NCBI GenBank assembly: GCA_964020085.1
Contig: OZ026608.1
Span: 3,346,981 to 3,410,980 of the forward strand
Reading direction: 5' to 3'
Length of the DNA: 64,000 nucleotides
Source: Micromussa lordhowensis
Taxonomy: Eukaryota; Cnidaria; Anthozoa; Scleractinia; Lobophylliidae
The position numbers and the translations under genes were made by a program. Within the stretch, counting starts at the first letter, position 1; each line of letters starts with the position of its first letter. The notes under the pieces are model-generated. The model was given only the letters and a program-made list of their open reading frames with translations. It did not search any database and was not told where the DNA came from. Of the stretch, positions 10,621 to 23,280 are shown piece by piece.

Positions 10621-12523
10621 ATGATGTTGCGTTTGCTGACGTTTTGTTTCCTTGCAGTGCTTTTTGATGACGCAGGTAAGTTAGCTTGATGCATGCACCT
10701 AATGTTCTTTTAGGATGCTTTTATTTAACCCCCCCCCCCCTCCCCCAACACAACCAGGAATCCTGAAAATGAATACGAATACCTTCGATGTAAGCCCACA
10801 GGCGATCAAATTATAATAACTCCTTGCCCTACCGATTACAGCCAATCAAATAAACGCGAGATAAGAAAATAGGATACTATCAAATAACGAGATATTGCCC
10901 TGGCCGCAGTTGTTCGAAGGCTGGATAACGCTATCCACTGGATAAATGACTGTCCAGTGGATAGCGTGGTTTGTTTTGTTAACACTTATCCACTGGGTAG
11001 CGATTTATCCCGTGGATAGCGTTATCAGCCATCCTTGAAACAACTGGGGCCTGATGTACTACCAAATTCTCCCGTAGAACTACAGTTAAAAGTAATATGT
11101 GGCAGCTAGCCAGTTAGAAGGCTTTAAGTTTTTGGCAGACAACTAATTGAAAAAAATGATGCTATAGTCTTCCTTTGTGTACATGCCTGATTCCTTTCCG
11201 CTCATTTTTCAGTTTTTGACTCTGAACCTCATTAAAAAAATAGTCTCAACGAATTAGCAAACACCACGATTAATTTTTATTCTGCAATACAACTTCGATT
11301 CAAATGCAAAGCGAGGACGTAGCGAATTTTAAGTTTTTTACGTTTTATTAACGTGAATGAACACGTGTATAATTTTTATTATTACTGTACATATTTCTGT
11401 TTTCTTAAGATGATTTCCAGTCCGTACTGTGTACGACTGATCGAGAGTTTGTTTGCGTTTCTTTTGTTTTGTTTCATTTAAGACATCACAAAATGTAAAC
11501 TTTTCGCAACTACTACCGCCAACTTGCTGAAACAAGTTCGCAGCTTTAAAAATCAGTGAAGCTGTTGGAAAAAGAATTTGAAAGGCCTCAAAGATTCGGT
11601 ATGTGGTTCGTAACGAATAACATCGATTCGCATTCCATCGAATGGGAGCTAAAAATGTTTATAAAGAATAGGGTGTTGAGACTGCGCAGTACAGACTGGA
11701 AATCATCTTTAAACTTTTAGCTGGATACACGACCCCACAAGCAAATCTGTTGCTTTAAACCAAATCGTGTTTAAATAAAGGATTGTTGTTGTATTTTTAG
11801 GGGCAGTGTTTCGTCGGGTTTGTGAAGGCAAGTCGTTGTCAATTAATTGCGGCGCAAGGGTTATCGATGTTCTGAGCGCATCGTATGGACGGACTGCGCA
11901 GGGATTGTGTGGACGTAACGGAGACACAAACTGCCACTCAGGAACTTCAATGAGAGTCGCTAGGTTTGAGTGTCAAGGACAGCATAGCTGTGTTCTGTAC
12001 GCTCAAAACTCAGCATTTGGAGACCCGTGTAAAGGCACTTTTAAATATCTGCAGGTGAGCTCAGAATTGAATTATGAGTATAGGTAATCATACGGTTTCG
12101 AGTTCAATTTGAAATTAATTTGCACGTGTGAGTTTTTCAAAAAGCTAAAATTGCACGAGCCGTTTTGGCGAGTGCAATTTCAGCTATTTGAAAAACTCAC
12201 AAGTGCACATTAATTTCAAATTGAACGAGAAAAACCGCATGATTACTTATAAATAATACAAACATGAAAAAATCCGCGCAGAAAAATTGCTGGAAGATGT
12301 TTCTTGAAGCCATTTTTTTCGCATTCGAGAAAACGTTTTTCAGAGTTTCCGTACAAACTTTTTCTCACTGCTTTACATGATATCATTGGCCTACAAAATT
12401 ACTCATTGTCTTTCTGCCAATCATTATCCAGAATTACGATGTGTAATTTGCACTGGTGTTACACTTTTTGCACCAGTGTTACACTTTTTGCACCAGTGTT
12501 ACACTTTTTGCACTGGTGTTACA

Positions 12524-12556
<33 letters not shown>

Positions 12557-15500
12557 GAGTAATTTTTTCATGTGTATTATTAGGGAGCTTAAGCAATGAC
12601 GACAACGACTGCGAGGATAACGTCTAGTGAAAAATGAATTTGTATTTTATCTTCGAATTTCGCAATTGTCTACTGAGACCTGTTTAGTTCTCCCATCTGT
12701 CTCAGAACGCCAGCGTTCCATTTCAAATGAAAATACAAAAAAATTAGCCACCGCCGTTTGCGTCCTCCAAAATACTCAGAACATACTCATTCCACGTTGT
12801 TGTTGTGTAGAGGACGGCTAAGAAATGTACAAAGATTTATAACGCACGTGCACAGCTATTGTTCTACTCATTATGAAAGCTTTTATTGTATGGCTGTGTC
12901 TCACAAGGACTGGGAACTACCCAATTCACGAATTCGATTGGCTAAAATCGATACTGAAAGCAGTCTAGACTTTCCCATCTAGACCGGCATCTAGACTGTT
13001 GCAAACTGAAATGCAAAAATATTGACTACTTTCTTCTAACAATATTTATTTATGGAAGTGCCAAAAAGCCTGATGAGAAAAAAAGTAGTTGGCAAATGAG
13101 TTGGCAGAATTAAGTTCAGCTCATCGCTGTTCGCAAGCCACATGTCAGTTAGTACAAAACGCTTATATTAAACGAATCAAATTGGTCTTGTTTGCCAAGC
13201 TCAGTCGGTCTGTATGAGAGAATCTTGACCTTGGTCGTGTGTACAGACCTCACTGCGTTCGGTCTGTACTCCCGACCTCGGTCAAGATTCTCCCATACAG
13301 ACCTCCTGCTCGGTTAATAAGAGCTAATTATTTGGTGCCGTTCTGACCGTTCTCGTTCCCTAACAAATTAGAGAGTGTGATTTTTGTGGGGCCGGTACAG
13401 TGAAGTCAAACGAGACTGATCATTATTCCACCGAACAACAACGAAATTTCTTGAGAAAAGGGTTTTCAATTAGGCTAGGTTTACACTAGAGGAAATTGTT
13501 CTGGAATTTGGATTCGTCTTGAATCCGGAATGTTTTAGTACCGGGTTGGTTTTGCCGTTTACACAAAAGTGGACGAATCCGAAATATAAACTCCCCGGTT
13601 TGGTCATGTTCAGGAGATTTTGAATCTGGAATTTAAAGTGGGAACTTTGAATCCGAAAACTATGGAAACCGGAGAGTTATGTCGTGTAAATGATTTTCTC
13701 TCGAATCCGGATATTTTTTCGCCTGCGAAGTTTTGAGTTTGCGGTAGAACCAAAATGGCGGACCTACAATTAGTCGTGGTCATCTGGCCATGGGCGGTCG
13801 CTGGCTGCTTCATCATGTTCTGTTACGGGTCCAGGCAATCTTTAATAATTGGTAACGTCATATTCGTCAGAATTGAAACCAGAATTATCGACACATGGCA
13901 CAATCGAAAACCTGGACGATTCTGGATAGGACCTGGCCAGATGCCTAATGGGACTACATGATTGGCAAGAACGTGGTGAGAGGAAAGAAAACTTCAGACA
14001 GTCTCAACCTACCCCTACCTTTATGGCGGCATATTGCTTTTCGTTTTCGAGACAACAAACAGCTTGTTAACCATTTCCGTGAAAGTTCCCGGAGTTGTCG
14101 TCGTGTGTAAACGCTTAGGAATCCGAATATCCTTTTAGTGTAAACGCCAACGAATCCGAATACTCTAAAATTGATGAACCCGGAAACATTTACGACTCCG
14201 GAAAATTCTTGTCTGGTGTAAACCGAAGTTTATGGCGAACGTCGAACGACAAAAATACTACAAACGTTATCACTTTAGTGTACATAGTTGAAACGACAAT
14301 CATTTCTCAAGTATTTCTAGCTATCTTGATATTGTCTCCAGGTCAACTTACCTCCAATACTCCTATTCCTAAGGCGGCTTCAAGACTTCTTGTTTGTCAG
14401 CAAAGCAGTCAAACTTTTTCACTTGTTAATTGTCGGGTTTAAGTGTTTTCGATGTGAGACATACGCGAGTACAAACTCTGACGCGTGCTACCCTGCTTTT
14501 TGGCGCGAAAATGAATGGCTTCCTTTTACCTTATAAGGTGCCCAAGCCCCAAAGGATCCCAAAGCCTAATAAATTATAATGGCTATTGATCGGCGGTATA
14601 AAAAAAAACAAAGAAAACTAAGCGAAAAAAACATGAAATTAACACATGCACTAGATAACCATAATAAAAAACTGAGATGTTGTTGCGTGACTGCAAAGGC
14701 TGAATCTCACAAATTCTTCATATTCACGCGCATTGTATCATTGTCAACCAATAGGTAACGTGGAGATGTGTGTACACAGCCACACCAGAATACCTGCTTC
14801 GGATTTGCGAGGGTAATTCACACTCAATCGATTGTAAAAGGGGACGGAAGATCAAGATCATTGAGGCGAACTATGGTCGTTTGACCGGAGGACAAATCTG
14901 TTCAGGCCCAGTCAAGACCACATACTGCGGAGCAGCTCGGTCACAGGCTAAAGTGAGAAAAGCATGCCAAGGAAAGCAACAATGTCGCTTGCAAGCGAAT
15001 AACGGCGTTTATGGTGACCCCTGTCGTGGTACGAAGAAGTATCTTGAGGTAGGAGTCCTTCGGTTAAAAACAGTAAAAACCCTCGCACACTAAGAACCCA
15101 CATCATTGAAGTCTGGCAAATAAAATAAGTTCTTGTAAGTAGGTTCTTAATTTCTCTGAACGAGATATAGTTGTTGATTACCAGAAATAAAAAAACTTGG
15201 GTTTGATCCTTTAATTAAAGATATAGTATTTTCTTGTAATATAAATTTTCAATCTCAAAAGTCACACTCCTTAGTTAAAATGTTTATCATAATTTAACTG
15301 TAACCCACATATAAGAACCTGCTTGATCTTGCTTGACTAAACAGGTTCTTATATTTTTGTGTATTAAAATGGTAAATTTCTTCCAGCAGGTTCTCACTAA
15401 AACACGAGGTTCTTACATGCGAGTTTTTACTGCATTTTTTTCAGATTGTATATATATTTTTTACTTATATTCCTCCTTATTTTAGAGTTTTTCGTCTTTT

Positions 15501-15805
15501 ACATTCTTTTTTAATCTTATTTGTGAGAATTTGTCATTTTTCATGTTCTATTCCGCTGTTCCGCTGAAAACCCTACCCAAACCCAGTCCTCCTCCTTTAA
15601 AACCTTATAAGGTGAAGGACTTGGAAGCAGAAACTCCAAGATACCTTCATACGTCATGTTAGTTGGAATAAAGTATCACCAAGATGTCTCGTACTTTTTG
15701 ACAAGATTTCTTTCCTTTGGAGAGACTTAAAAGCACCGAGGAAATTCAAATAAAACTAATCTCCCACTTTATTTTATTTGACCACAGATCAGATACAGAT
15801 GTTAG
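10621..15805 (+). CDS. Secreted tandem SUEL (rhamnose-binding) lectin, four coding exons
   Basis: Coding exons 10621-10675, 11801-12054, 14755-15048 and 15788-15805 join in frame at GT-AG borders (phases 1, 0, 0) into 206 aa. Exon 1 is a signal peptide (MMLRLLTFCFLAVLFDDA). Domains 1 (about residues 23-108) and 2 (about 119-206) both match the SUEL/Gal_Lectin family. Each shows the YGR motif (SYGR, NYGR), the DPC motif (GDPCKGTFKYL, GDPCRGTKKYL) and eight cysteines. The eighth cysteine of each domain comes from the next exon: VTWRC at the start of exon 3, IRYRC then stop in exon 4. Such lectins bind rhamnose or galactose and act outside the cell in innate recognition, aggregation or egg/nematocyst secretions; the role here is unknown. 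Introns 1 and 2 are full of fold-back elements. The gene lies between the inverted H1 genes. The five-codon last exon is inferred from the conserved IxYxC end and good splice sites. Confidence 0.85.
10899..11048. mobile_element. Fold-back element in lectin intron 1
   Basis: Begins CCCTGGCCGCAGTTGTTCGAAGG and ends CCTTGAAACAACTGGGGCC. Inner arms carry GGATAACGCTATCCACTGG and its complement, with a further internal repeat of the same motif. About 150 bp, non-coding. Confidence 0.8.
12080..12254. mobile_element. Fold-back element in lectin intron 2
   Basis: ATAGGTAATCATACGG at the start pairs with CCGCATGATTACTTAT at the end. The arms continue through TTCAATTTGAAATTAATTTG and GAGTTTTTCAA blocks. 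It starts only about 25 bases after the exon 2 donor. Confidence 0.8.
12452..12525. repeat. 20-bp minisatellite, about four units
   Basis: Unit TTACACTTTTTGCACCAGTG, with CACCAGTG alternating with its partial complement CACTGGTG. Confidence 0.8.
12582..12900. mobile_element. MITE copy, family with GGGAGCTTAAGCAATGACG ends
   Basis: Starts GGGAGCTTAAGCAATGACG. The interior (AATTTGTATTTTATCTTCG, AAATTAGCCACCGCCGTTTGCG, AGAGGACGGCTAAGAAATG) recurs in reverse at 56499-56863 and partially at about 62090-62340. No transposase. Confidence 0.75.
13206..13307. repeat. Hairpin, ~45-bp arms
   Basis: GGTCTGTATGAGAGAATCTT and AAGATTCTCCCATACAGACC are the outer arms. The inner GTACAGACC and GGTCTGTAC pair around ACTGCG. 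Confidence 0.8.
13484..14227. mobile_element. TIR element in lectin intron 2
   Basis: The left end AGGTTTACACTAGAGG matches the right end TCTGGTGTAAACC inverted. Subterminal blocks rich in GAATCCGGA / TCCGGATTC recur toward both ends. About 740 bp with no transposase ORF, so non-autonomous. The borders are approximate. Confidence 0.6.
15100..15420. repeat. Short repeat with AGAACCTG / CAGGTTCT motifs in lectin intron 3
   Basis: AAGAACCCAC, AGGTTCTTAA, AAGAACCTGC and CAGGTTCTTATA recur in both orientations over about 320 bases between exons 3 and 4. It is probably a degenerate fold-back element. Confidence 0.5.
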
Positions 15806-15853
15806 TGCCACAACATGGTCTACCGCCCGTCAAAAACTGGAAGCAGAGTTAAA

Positions 15854-15859
15854 AATAAA
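15854..15859 (+). terminator. Possible polyadenylation signal of the lectin gene
   Basis: AATAAA 49 bases after the proposed lectin stop codon. Confidence 0.5.
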
Positions 15860-15959
15860 ATTCAAAGATCCAATGTAGCTTGTAGTTTTCCAGGAATATA
15901 AAAATTATACTCCTTATTGACGCTGGCTATTGACTCTGTTACTCAATTATTTTAATTCT

Positions 15960-16230
15960 CCAACCTGAATGAAAAAGAACTCCTAAGTGGTTCCAGGATC
16001 CTGCTCTGTGAGTGTGGCTTGAAATTTGTTTCACCCTTAACGGGTAACAATTCTAAAGCAACACATTATATCATATTGTTTTTGGGCTCAATGCCCTAAA
16101 AGCTACTGTAAAAGCTCCCGTTGTGGACCTTTTGAGGTTAAACGCCCTAAGAGGTACAAAAATGCTTTTTTTCTTCACCCCTTAAAGGTAGGACGAGCAC
16201 CTTGTCCTTTTCATATCTGCGTCCCCCCCC
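15960..16230. repeat. Dispersed repeat, copy A
   Basis: GTGGCTTGAAATTTGTTTCACCC, AACAACACATTATA-like, GCCCTAAAAGCTACTGTAAAAGC and ACCCCTTAAAGGTA blocks are shared in the same order with 33530-33795. It ends near a run of C followed by a run of G (16225-16241). Non-coding. Confidence 0.7.
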
Positions 16231-18560
16231 CTGGGGGGGGGGTGTTTGTCAAATTCTGTTCTACATCAAGGCAAGCTCGGCAAGTTACCGATTTTACCAA
16301 TCTAAATTAACAGTCTTCTTGACAAATTATATTCGAAGTTGATCTTTTATTCTAAATGCGAGAGACAGTGTGACTGGTCCGAGTCAGATCAGTCTTCGTT
16401 TTCTCGTTTCTTGGATCACGTAAAGTGGATAGAGAAACTTAAATTGAATAGCCGAGAGTTACCAAATATCATTATCTTTATCTTTATTTATCTTCAAGCG
16501 AACTTCTTAGCGGAACGTGACATGTACTATTCATTACAACCGAGTTTGAATACGCGAAAAGTGATTCTCGCCTTGCAGCTGTATCGAGGTGCTGTGTTAC
16601 AACAGTTTGAATTTATAATGAACCCACCAATGTTAATACCACGTGGGTGGGGGATTTAGGGAAGAGACGGGGATTTGATGGCGGGGATTTCGGGGATTTG
16701 ATGGTGGGGATCTGATGGCAAGGACGATCCCTCCAGTCGGGCTTTTGATCGTGCGATGCAGCTAATTTAACTCTGACCGAGAGAAGCCTGGTATCATAAT
16801 TCAGACGTATTTATCAAGTCTGTCTGGCAAGTTTTGATTTGTTTTCATCGCCATTTATCTGACACATAGGACTGCCATTTAATCAATCAGTATGAGCAAC
16901 TGTTTAATGTAAAAAGTTAACATTTGGACTGACCAGTTCAGTTTTACGTTCAACAAAGTTAGCGAAAACATACTTCTTTTTCTAGTATTCTTTCATCTGT
17001 TTTATATAGTAGCATTTGGATATTTTGCCCCAGGGTGGGGCTTTTTTATACTTTTGAATGAGGTCTGTTTCCCCATCCTGGAATTTGATAAAAAAAAATC
17101 AAACTTTGTCAAATCCCCGCCCCTCGCCCGCACTCCCCGTCCCCCCTGCCTGGTGATTTACATTGATTGATGCAGAAGGTTTTTATGCGAAAAACGGAAT
17201 TAAAAAATAACTGAGCCACCACACGCTCTCTCATTGGTCGATAGGTGTGTTTAGATGAGTGAAAAAAAAAAAAGAAAAGAAAAGAAGTTAGGAGACATTG
17301 AAGTCTCGTTCTGTCTTGCGTATTGCTGTATGATATGATTTACTTATGCAAATATAAGCAATGAGATCCCATTTTTTCTTTTTACTATAAATAGTGAACA
17401 CAGTTTATTTAACAAATATAACACACCCACTTTTGGGTTAGCTATGTTGTTAAATGATTCGGTTCACCCAATGTAAACAATGAGATATTCCTTTAGCGTT
17501 TAAGTTTGTCTTTTTTCTTTTTATCTTTGTTATTTAGGGGCGTATCTGTTAGTTAGCTAATAATCGTTAAATCTAAGTGAAACACCACTCCGTGAGTTTA
17601 AGCGATAAGATTCGTTAAGCGGTTGATAATGATTGTTTTTATCCAATGCTAAAGTACAATCGCGCACTAGTATTATGTGCTATTAAATGATTTGACGAAC
17701 AAAACATAACCAAACAGATTCTCGTTGTAATATTACTCGCAGAAAGAATTAGATACTATATCTGACAATACCTTGAGAGAGATTAACTTGAAAATAAATA
17801 AGACCTATATACATGGGATTTATTCTGATGTATCTACATAACTTGATTGCTTGCAAAGAGGCTTATCTCGTGTGCAGCTCGGGCTTGACTGAGGGCCGCC
17901 TCATTTTCATGCAAATCAAACTCATTTTCATAAGACAGGTTTCGCATTTAGACTCGCTTTTAAACAGAGGCACAAGGGAACTCGGTAATGGCCTTGACGT
18001 GCAACTAAACCAAGCTGGCTGGAAGAAATACAACAAAAGGGTAAATTATTTTGCTTTAGTCCCACACGAGAAGAGACGCGCGGAAACTGGGGAGAGGGAA
18101 TATAAAAAAGCGCGCGGCGCAACTGATTGTTCCTCAACTCGTCGCAAGTTCTCTGAAGTTCTGTCCTTCTCCACCACCATTTGGCATGGGGTTTCAAGCT
18201 TTCCGACAAGGGCTGAAAGTTTCCGATTGATATCATTTAACAGCTCTGAAAATGATATAGTTATTTATCATAAAATGATTTCAGTGCCTCAGTGTGACAT
18301 GATGCCTCAGTGCGTCTGATGTGTCAGTAAACAAATATGGTTATTACTTTCATAAACGACAATGTTTAACCCCTTTGGGTTTTCAATCCAAATTTTCCAG
18401 ACTTTTTTGAGAGCGAAATTCTTGCGGCGAAAACAGTTTAGAAGAGAAAAAACTGTGTCAGTATAAGACGAGCTCAGGCGTCGATTTCGATCTTAAACAG
18501 TTAAAGATGATACTATAATTACAGAGAAAAACGCTGGAACTGTGCGCTAAATTAATATAA
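16231..18560. other. Gap, mostly unassigned AT-rich DNA
   Basis: Holds GGGGATTTGATGG-type repeats at 16650-16720 with a complementary CAAATCCCCGCC block near 17105, then AT-rich DNA with homopurine runs. From 17900 to 18180 there is an orphan promoter-like segment described separately. The longest ORF (168 codons across 17813-18319) runs over that TATA box and has no recognisable domain, so I do not call it a gene. Confidence 0.6.
17909..18110 (+). promoter_or_regulatory. Orphan promoter-like segment (octamer and TATA box)
   Basis: A perfect octamer ATGCAAAT at 17909-17916 and a strong TATAAAAAAG at 18101-18110 with GC-rich flanks (GCGCGCGGCGC) are followed by AACTGATTGTTCCTCAACTCG, which resembles an initiator. 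This layout is typical of histone H2B or snRNA promoters, but no histone or recognisable RNA gene follows before the H1 gene on the other strand. It may be the relic of a lost histone gene or drive an unannotated RNA. Confidence 0.35.
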
Positions 18561-18604
18561 TTTTCATAATGTACTTCGTTGATCATTACTTTTTTTTGTT
18601 TGGT

Positions 18605-18620
18605 GGCTCCTAAAGGAGCC
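18605..18620 (-). terminator. Histone mRNA 3' stem-loop (H1 copy 2)
   Basis: Same GGCTCC TTTA GGAGCC hairpin read on the minus strand, 28 bases past the stop codon, followed by ACCAAACAAAAAAAAG. Confidence 0.95.
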
Positions 18621-18648
18621 GTTTTGTTTATTGAAGAATCGCCGCAAT

Positions 18649-19224
18649 TTACTTTTTAGGCGACTTCTTGGCGGCAGGCTTCTTGGCGGGCTTCTTCGCT
18701 GGCGCTTTCTTGGCGGGTTTCTTTGCCGCGGGTTTCTTGGCAGGTTTTTTAGCTGCGGGCTTCTTCGCTGCTGGTTTCTTAGCTGCTGGTTTCTTCGCTG
18801 CTGGCTTTTTCGCCGCTGGTTTCTTCGCAGCCTTCTTTGCCGCAGGTTTCTTCGCTGCCTTCTTGGCGGCGGGCTTCTTTGGTTTAGCGGCTGGCTTCTT
18901 CTTTGCAGCGGGCTTCTTCTTTGGTTTCTTCTCCTTCCTTTCCTCCTTGGGCAACTTGAAGGAGCCTGAAGCACCAACTCCCTTGGTGTGCACAAGCTTT
19001 CCGCTGGCGGCGCCTCTCTTCAAAGCCATCTTCAAGTGCGAGCCAACCTCGCCAACCTTGTAGTTAGCTTTGATGTATTTCTCGATGGCTTGGCGGGAAG
19101 AGCCGTTTCGCTCCTTCAACGCTACAACGGCAGCCTTGATCATATCCAAATAAGGTGGATGATCAGCAGGCTTTTTAGGCGCTGCTGGCTTCTTTTTGGC
19201 TGGAGATTTTGCTGCTTCGGACAT
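18649..19224 (-). CDS. Histone H1 (linker histone), copy 2
   Basis: Intronless 191-aa linker histone, paralogue of the gene at 903-1475 and in opposite orientation. It has the same layout: basic N-tail, winged-helix domain at about residues 21-93, and a C-terminal tail of AAKKP repeats ending KKSPKK. The start ATG follows CATTGCAAC as in copy 1. Both copies are open throughout and keep the hairpin, so both look functional. The lysine/alanine-rich repeat creates long spurious ORFs on the opposite strand. It is the outermost histone gene of the cluster to its right and lies about 1.8 kb from the H3 stop codon. Confidence 0.97.
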   Translation of the reverse strand: MSEAAKSPAKKKPAAPKKPADHPPYLDMIKAAVVALKERNGSSRQAIEKYIKANYKVGEVGSHLKMALKRGAASGKLVHTKGVGASGSFKLPKEERKEKKPKKKPAAKKKPAAKPKKPAAKKAAKKPAAKKAAKKPAAKKPAAKKPAAKKPAAKKPAAKKPAKKPAAKKPAKKAPAKKPAKKPAAKKSPKK

Positions 19225-20191
19225 GTTGCAATGTTGTTATCACTTCGGATCTGAACACTCGAAATATTCTCATTCGAATGTGCAAGTAGTGTTTATGCGC
19301 TGAATGCGGACCACTGAGGAAACAAGGCAAGGAAAAATGGCGCCGTCAAATGTTGTGCTAGTTTACTCGACGTTTTGTCCGATAACATCGTCTACTGAGA
19401 AGATTTGTTTAATTCAATCCTCACAATAGTTAGTTTCGGTGTCTCTTCCATTGCATCTGTAAAACACATTGTCGCAAATTGTACCCAAGACTGAAATTTT
19501 ATGCCTCAAAGAAGTCAAAGCAGTGAGATTCTACTGAATACTTTGTGTTTACATCTCAATAACTCTTTTTGTGATCATTATTCTTCATGAAATTGTAAGT
19601 CCCAGGGAAGAGTTATTACTAAACCTTTATTGCATCCAACAAAATTACTCCTCCTGTTGATTTCCAACGGTTAAGCGTCTCTTAAGTTTCAACAACAAGG
19701 ACAAACTCCTCCCCTCCGCCATTTGTAAATCACCACCGTATTTCAATCTCGACTACGTAACACTTTTCAGGTATTAAAACATAAGTAATTTTAGTTTCGA
19801 GATATCACCAGCTATTAAATGTGATAAATATCATAGACTAACGTTTTAGGTTCAATTTTGTTAGAGATAAAATGTAGATAAACCGTGCAATTCGTCGATC
19901 GAGGCCGACAATCACTTGCGGCCCGACCGACCAGTCCATATTTGATTACTCAAAACCTGAAGTAGACAGATTTATCTTTTGAACGTTTCTTGTGCTGTAT
20001 TTATAACAATTTTTATTCAGCAAGGTATACTGGTAAAGAAAGTTTAATAAATTAAGATAAATCATCACAGATCTAGCACTTTCAGTTTTCATTGTGATAT
20101 TCATTCATTGTTGTATAGCGCGTGTCCCAAACAATTACAGTTCCTTTAATTTGCATTTAGTTTGCGCCAAAATCAGTGCACCAAATAAATA

Positions 20192-20348
20192 CAGTGGAAT
20201 CCCGATTTCTCGAACCTACAGGGGAAACGAAAATTGGTTCCAGAAATCGGAGAGTTCGAGAAATCGGGGGTAAAATTACAGTGTTTGACTGAGGAGAGGG
20301 AACGACTTTTGGTTCGAGTTATCGGGAGGTTCGAAGAAATCGGGACTG
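20192..20348. mobile_element. Tigger/pogo-like MITE
   Basis: Begins CAGTGGAATCCCGATTTCTC and ends CGAAGAAATCGGGACTG, flanked by TA on both sides. The TA duplication with CAGT/ACTG ends is the Tc1/mariner-pogo (Tigger) pattern. 157 bp, non-coding. Confidence 0.8.
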
Positions 20349-21002
20349 TATTTCTTACTAGAATCGCCTTTACGGGTCCTTTATTAGAGTTCGTTATGCA
20401 ATGAAAAATTAGCTCTTTTCAAAACCTACAAAAAAGGGCCAAGGAACGTTGCGGTATTTCCTACGCTTTGCTATTCATTTAGTGATGTCTTGAGTATAAA
20501 TAAATGCAAGAAACCAATGCCGAAGTCTACTGGCCGCCAAATTTTACAATCTGTCTGTTTGCTTTAGATGTTCTCGACATCCTGTTGAAGTTATTGATCA
20601 ATGATGAACTAGGAAGAAGAAATACGGAATGCATATAGTGGAGTTCAAAAGATGGGGAAAATAATTTGAATAGTCGTAATATATTTATGGCAAAACAGTC
20701 GGCGAACCGCTCGCAAAGATAAATTAACCGTTACAACGCGCGCGCGCGCCAAATGTGTGGTAGCGGTAACTTTGCATATCGAAAAACGAAAACCTGTCAG
20801 AGAAAAACGTTTTCAATAAAACCTCTGAACCCTTGTCTAAGTGCTATGTTTGAAGCAAAGTGAATCACGATAGTTCAATTGCGAAAGCATTTCTGAAGCC
20901 CTTAGGTTGATTTGTGCTTTATCGCTAGTGATATTAGTTTTCAAATGACGAAAGGTATTATAACTAACATATCAAGTTGGTCATTGCTTTTATTGATGTG
21001 GT
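20349..21002. other. Gap between MITE and H3
   Basis: AT-rich DNA with a (GC)n-like GCGCGCGCGCGCC run near 20740. No gene or assignable element seen. Confidence 0.6.
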
Positions 21003-21018
21003 GGCTCCTAAAGGAGCC
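21003..21018 (-). terminator. Histone mRNA 3' stem-loop (H3)
   Basis: GGCTCC TTTA GGAGCC on the minus strand, 28 bases downstream of the H3 stop codon. Confidence 0.95.
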
Positions 21019-21046
21019 GTTTGTTTTGTGAGGGATGTAATCCACT

Positions 21047-22264
<1,218 letters not shown>

Positions 22265-22292
22265 ACTGCACAGTCTGCCAACACAAACAAAC

Positions 22293-22308
22293 GGCTCCTT
22301 TAGGAGCC
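22293..22308 (+). terminator. Histone mRNA 3' stem-loop (H4)
   Basis: GGCTCC TTTA GGAGCC 28 bases after the H4 stop, then ACCAAATCTCTCAAAAG. Confidence 0.95.
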
Positions 22309-23240
22309 ACCAAATCTCTCAAAAGTCATGACCGATAGAATTGTTCCCAGTAAGAACATAGCTGTCATTACTCCCTTCTCATCATAAACTAAGACAAGAG
22401 TGTTTCCTGTTCAGATAATTCTTACTATAGCGCAGGACGCTGATTTGCCTTTGAGCAAAGCCGAAATAGAACGACATTGCGGCCACTAGGTTGACAACAC
22501 AGACACACACACGCAGACAAATCACAAGAAATCGAATTTAGCGTTCTAGAAAACTCTGGCAATCTGATGAACCAGGCCTTTGCTTTTAGTGGAAATGAAC
22601 AAATTATTCCAGCTCGAAAACGTTACTTTTCCGTTATTCCAGACTCATTTCAATAGCCAAAGATATATATCCTCGTTTGGTCGGATTTTAGCAGTACTCT
22701 GTTTCACTACGGCGCGCTACGACGTGCTTATTAGTTAGTGCAGAAATTCCTCTGCTCATTCTATCATTTAAACTCCCGAAATCTTAGCCTGGGTCGAAGA
22801 CAGAAATTTCCTCCTAACTCTGTGACACAAGCTACGAAATCTGAGCTACCTAAAAACTTTGCGCCAAGTAGATCCTTTATAACTGACAACGAAATTTCAA
22901 ATTAGGCGCGCTTTTCACTTCTGCGTGTACCGCGCGCGTTGTCGCCTGAAATGAGCAAAATAACGCATTTGTATTGACAGCAAGGACTGGACTTACGGAG
23001 GGAAAGGGCAGAGTAACTTGCGTTAGAACTACGAGAAAAAGCCAGTTCATTGCACAAGGGGTGCGTTTCTTTCAGTTATTTATCCCAGAGCACAGAAACC
23101 GATAGACTACAACTCAAAATTGGAGCATCAGGTATAAATGTTGGTTGGCGCAATGAAAGGTGTATCTCTATAAAAGAAAAATAAAGGTAACTGAAATGGA
23201 ACAAAGATTTTTGTTGATCGTGACTTTTCTAATAGTTGGT
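22309..23240. other. H4-H2A intergenic region
   Basis: The two genes point toward each other here, so this is a shared 3' region. It has no ORF of note; a (CA)n-like ACACAGACACACACACGC run lies near 22498-22515. Confidence 0.6.
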
Positions 23241-23256
23241 GGCTCCTAAAGGAGCC
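23241..23256 (-). terminator. Histone mRNA 3' stem-loop (H2A)
   Basis: GGCTCC TTTA GGAGCC on the minus strand, 24 bases after the H2A stop codon, with ACCAACTATTAGAAAAG after it. Confidence 0.95.
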
Positions 23257-23280
23257 GTTTGTTTGTGAGTCAAAGCTTAT

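Larger units (their letters stand above)
18570..20140 (-). repeat. Right arm of the inverted H1 duplication
   Basis: Reverse-complement counterpart of 1-1555. It contains H1 copy 2, its hairpin and about 0.9 kb of upstream DNA. The match ends at GTTGTATAGCGCGTGTCCC, the mirror of the block near position 20. Confidence 0.85.

Noticed and set aside
13755..13961. 68-codon ORF beginning MADLQLVVVIWPWAVAGCFI
   Set aside because: Short, within a TIR element in the lectin intron, no family match; the hydrophobic start is not enough.
17813..18319. 168-codon ORF near the H1 copy 2 gene
   Set aside because: It spans the octamer and TATA box, has no domain and no splice or codon support.
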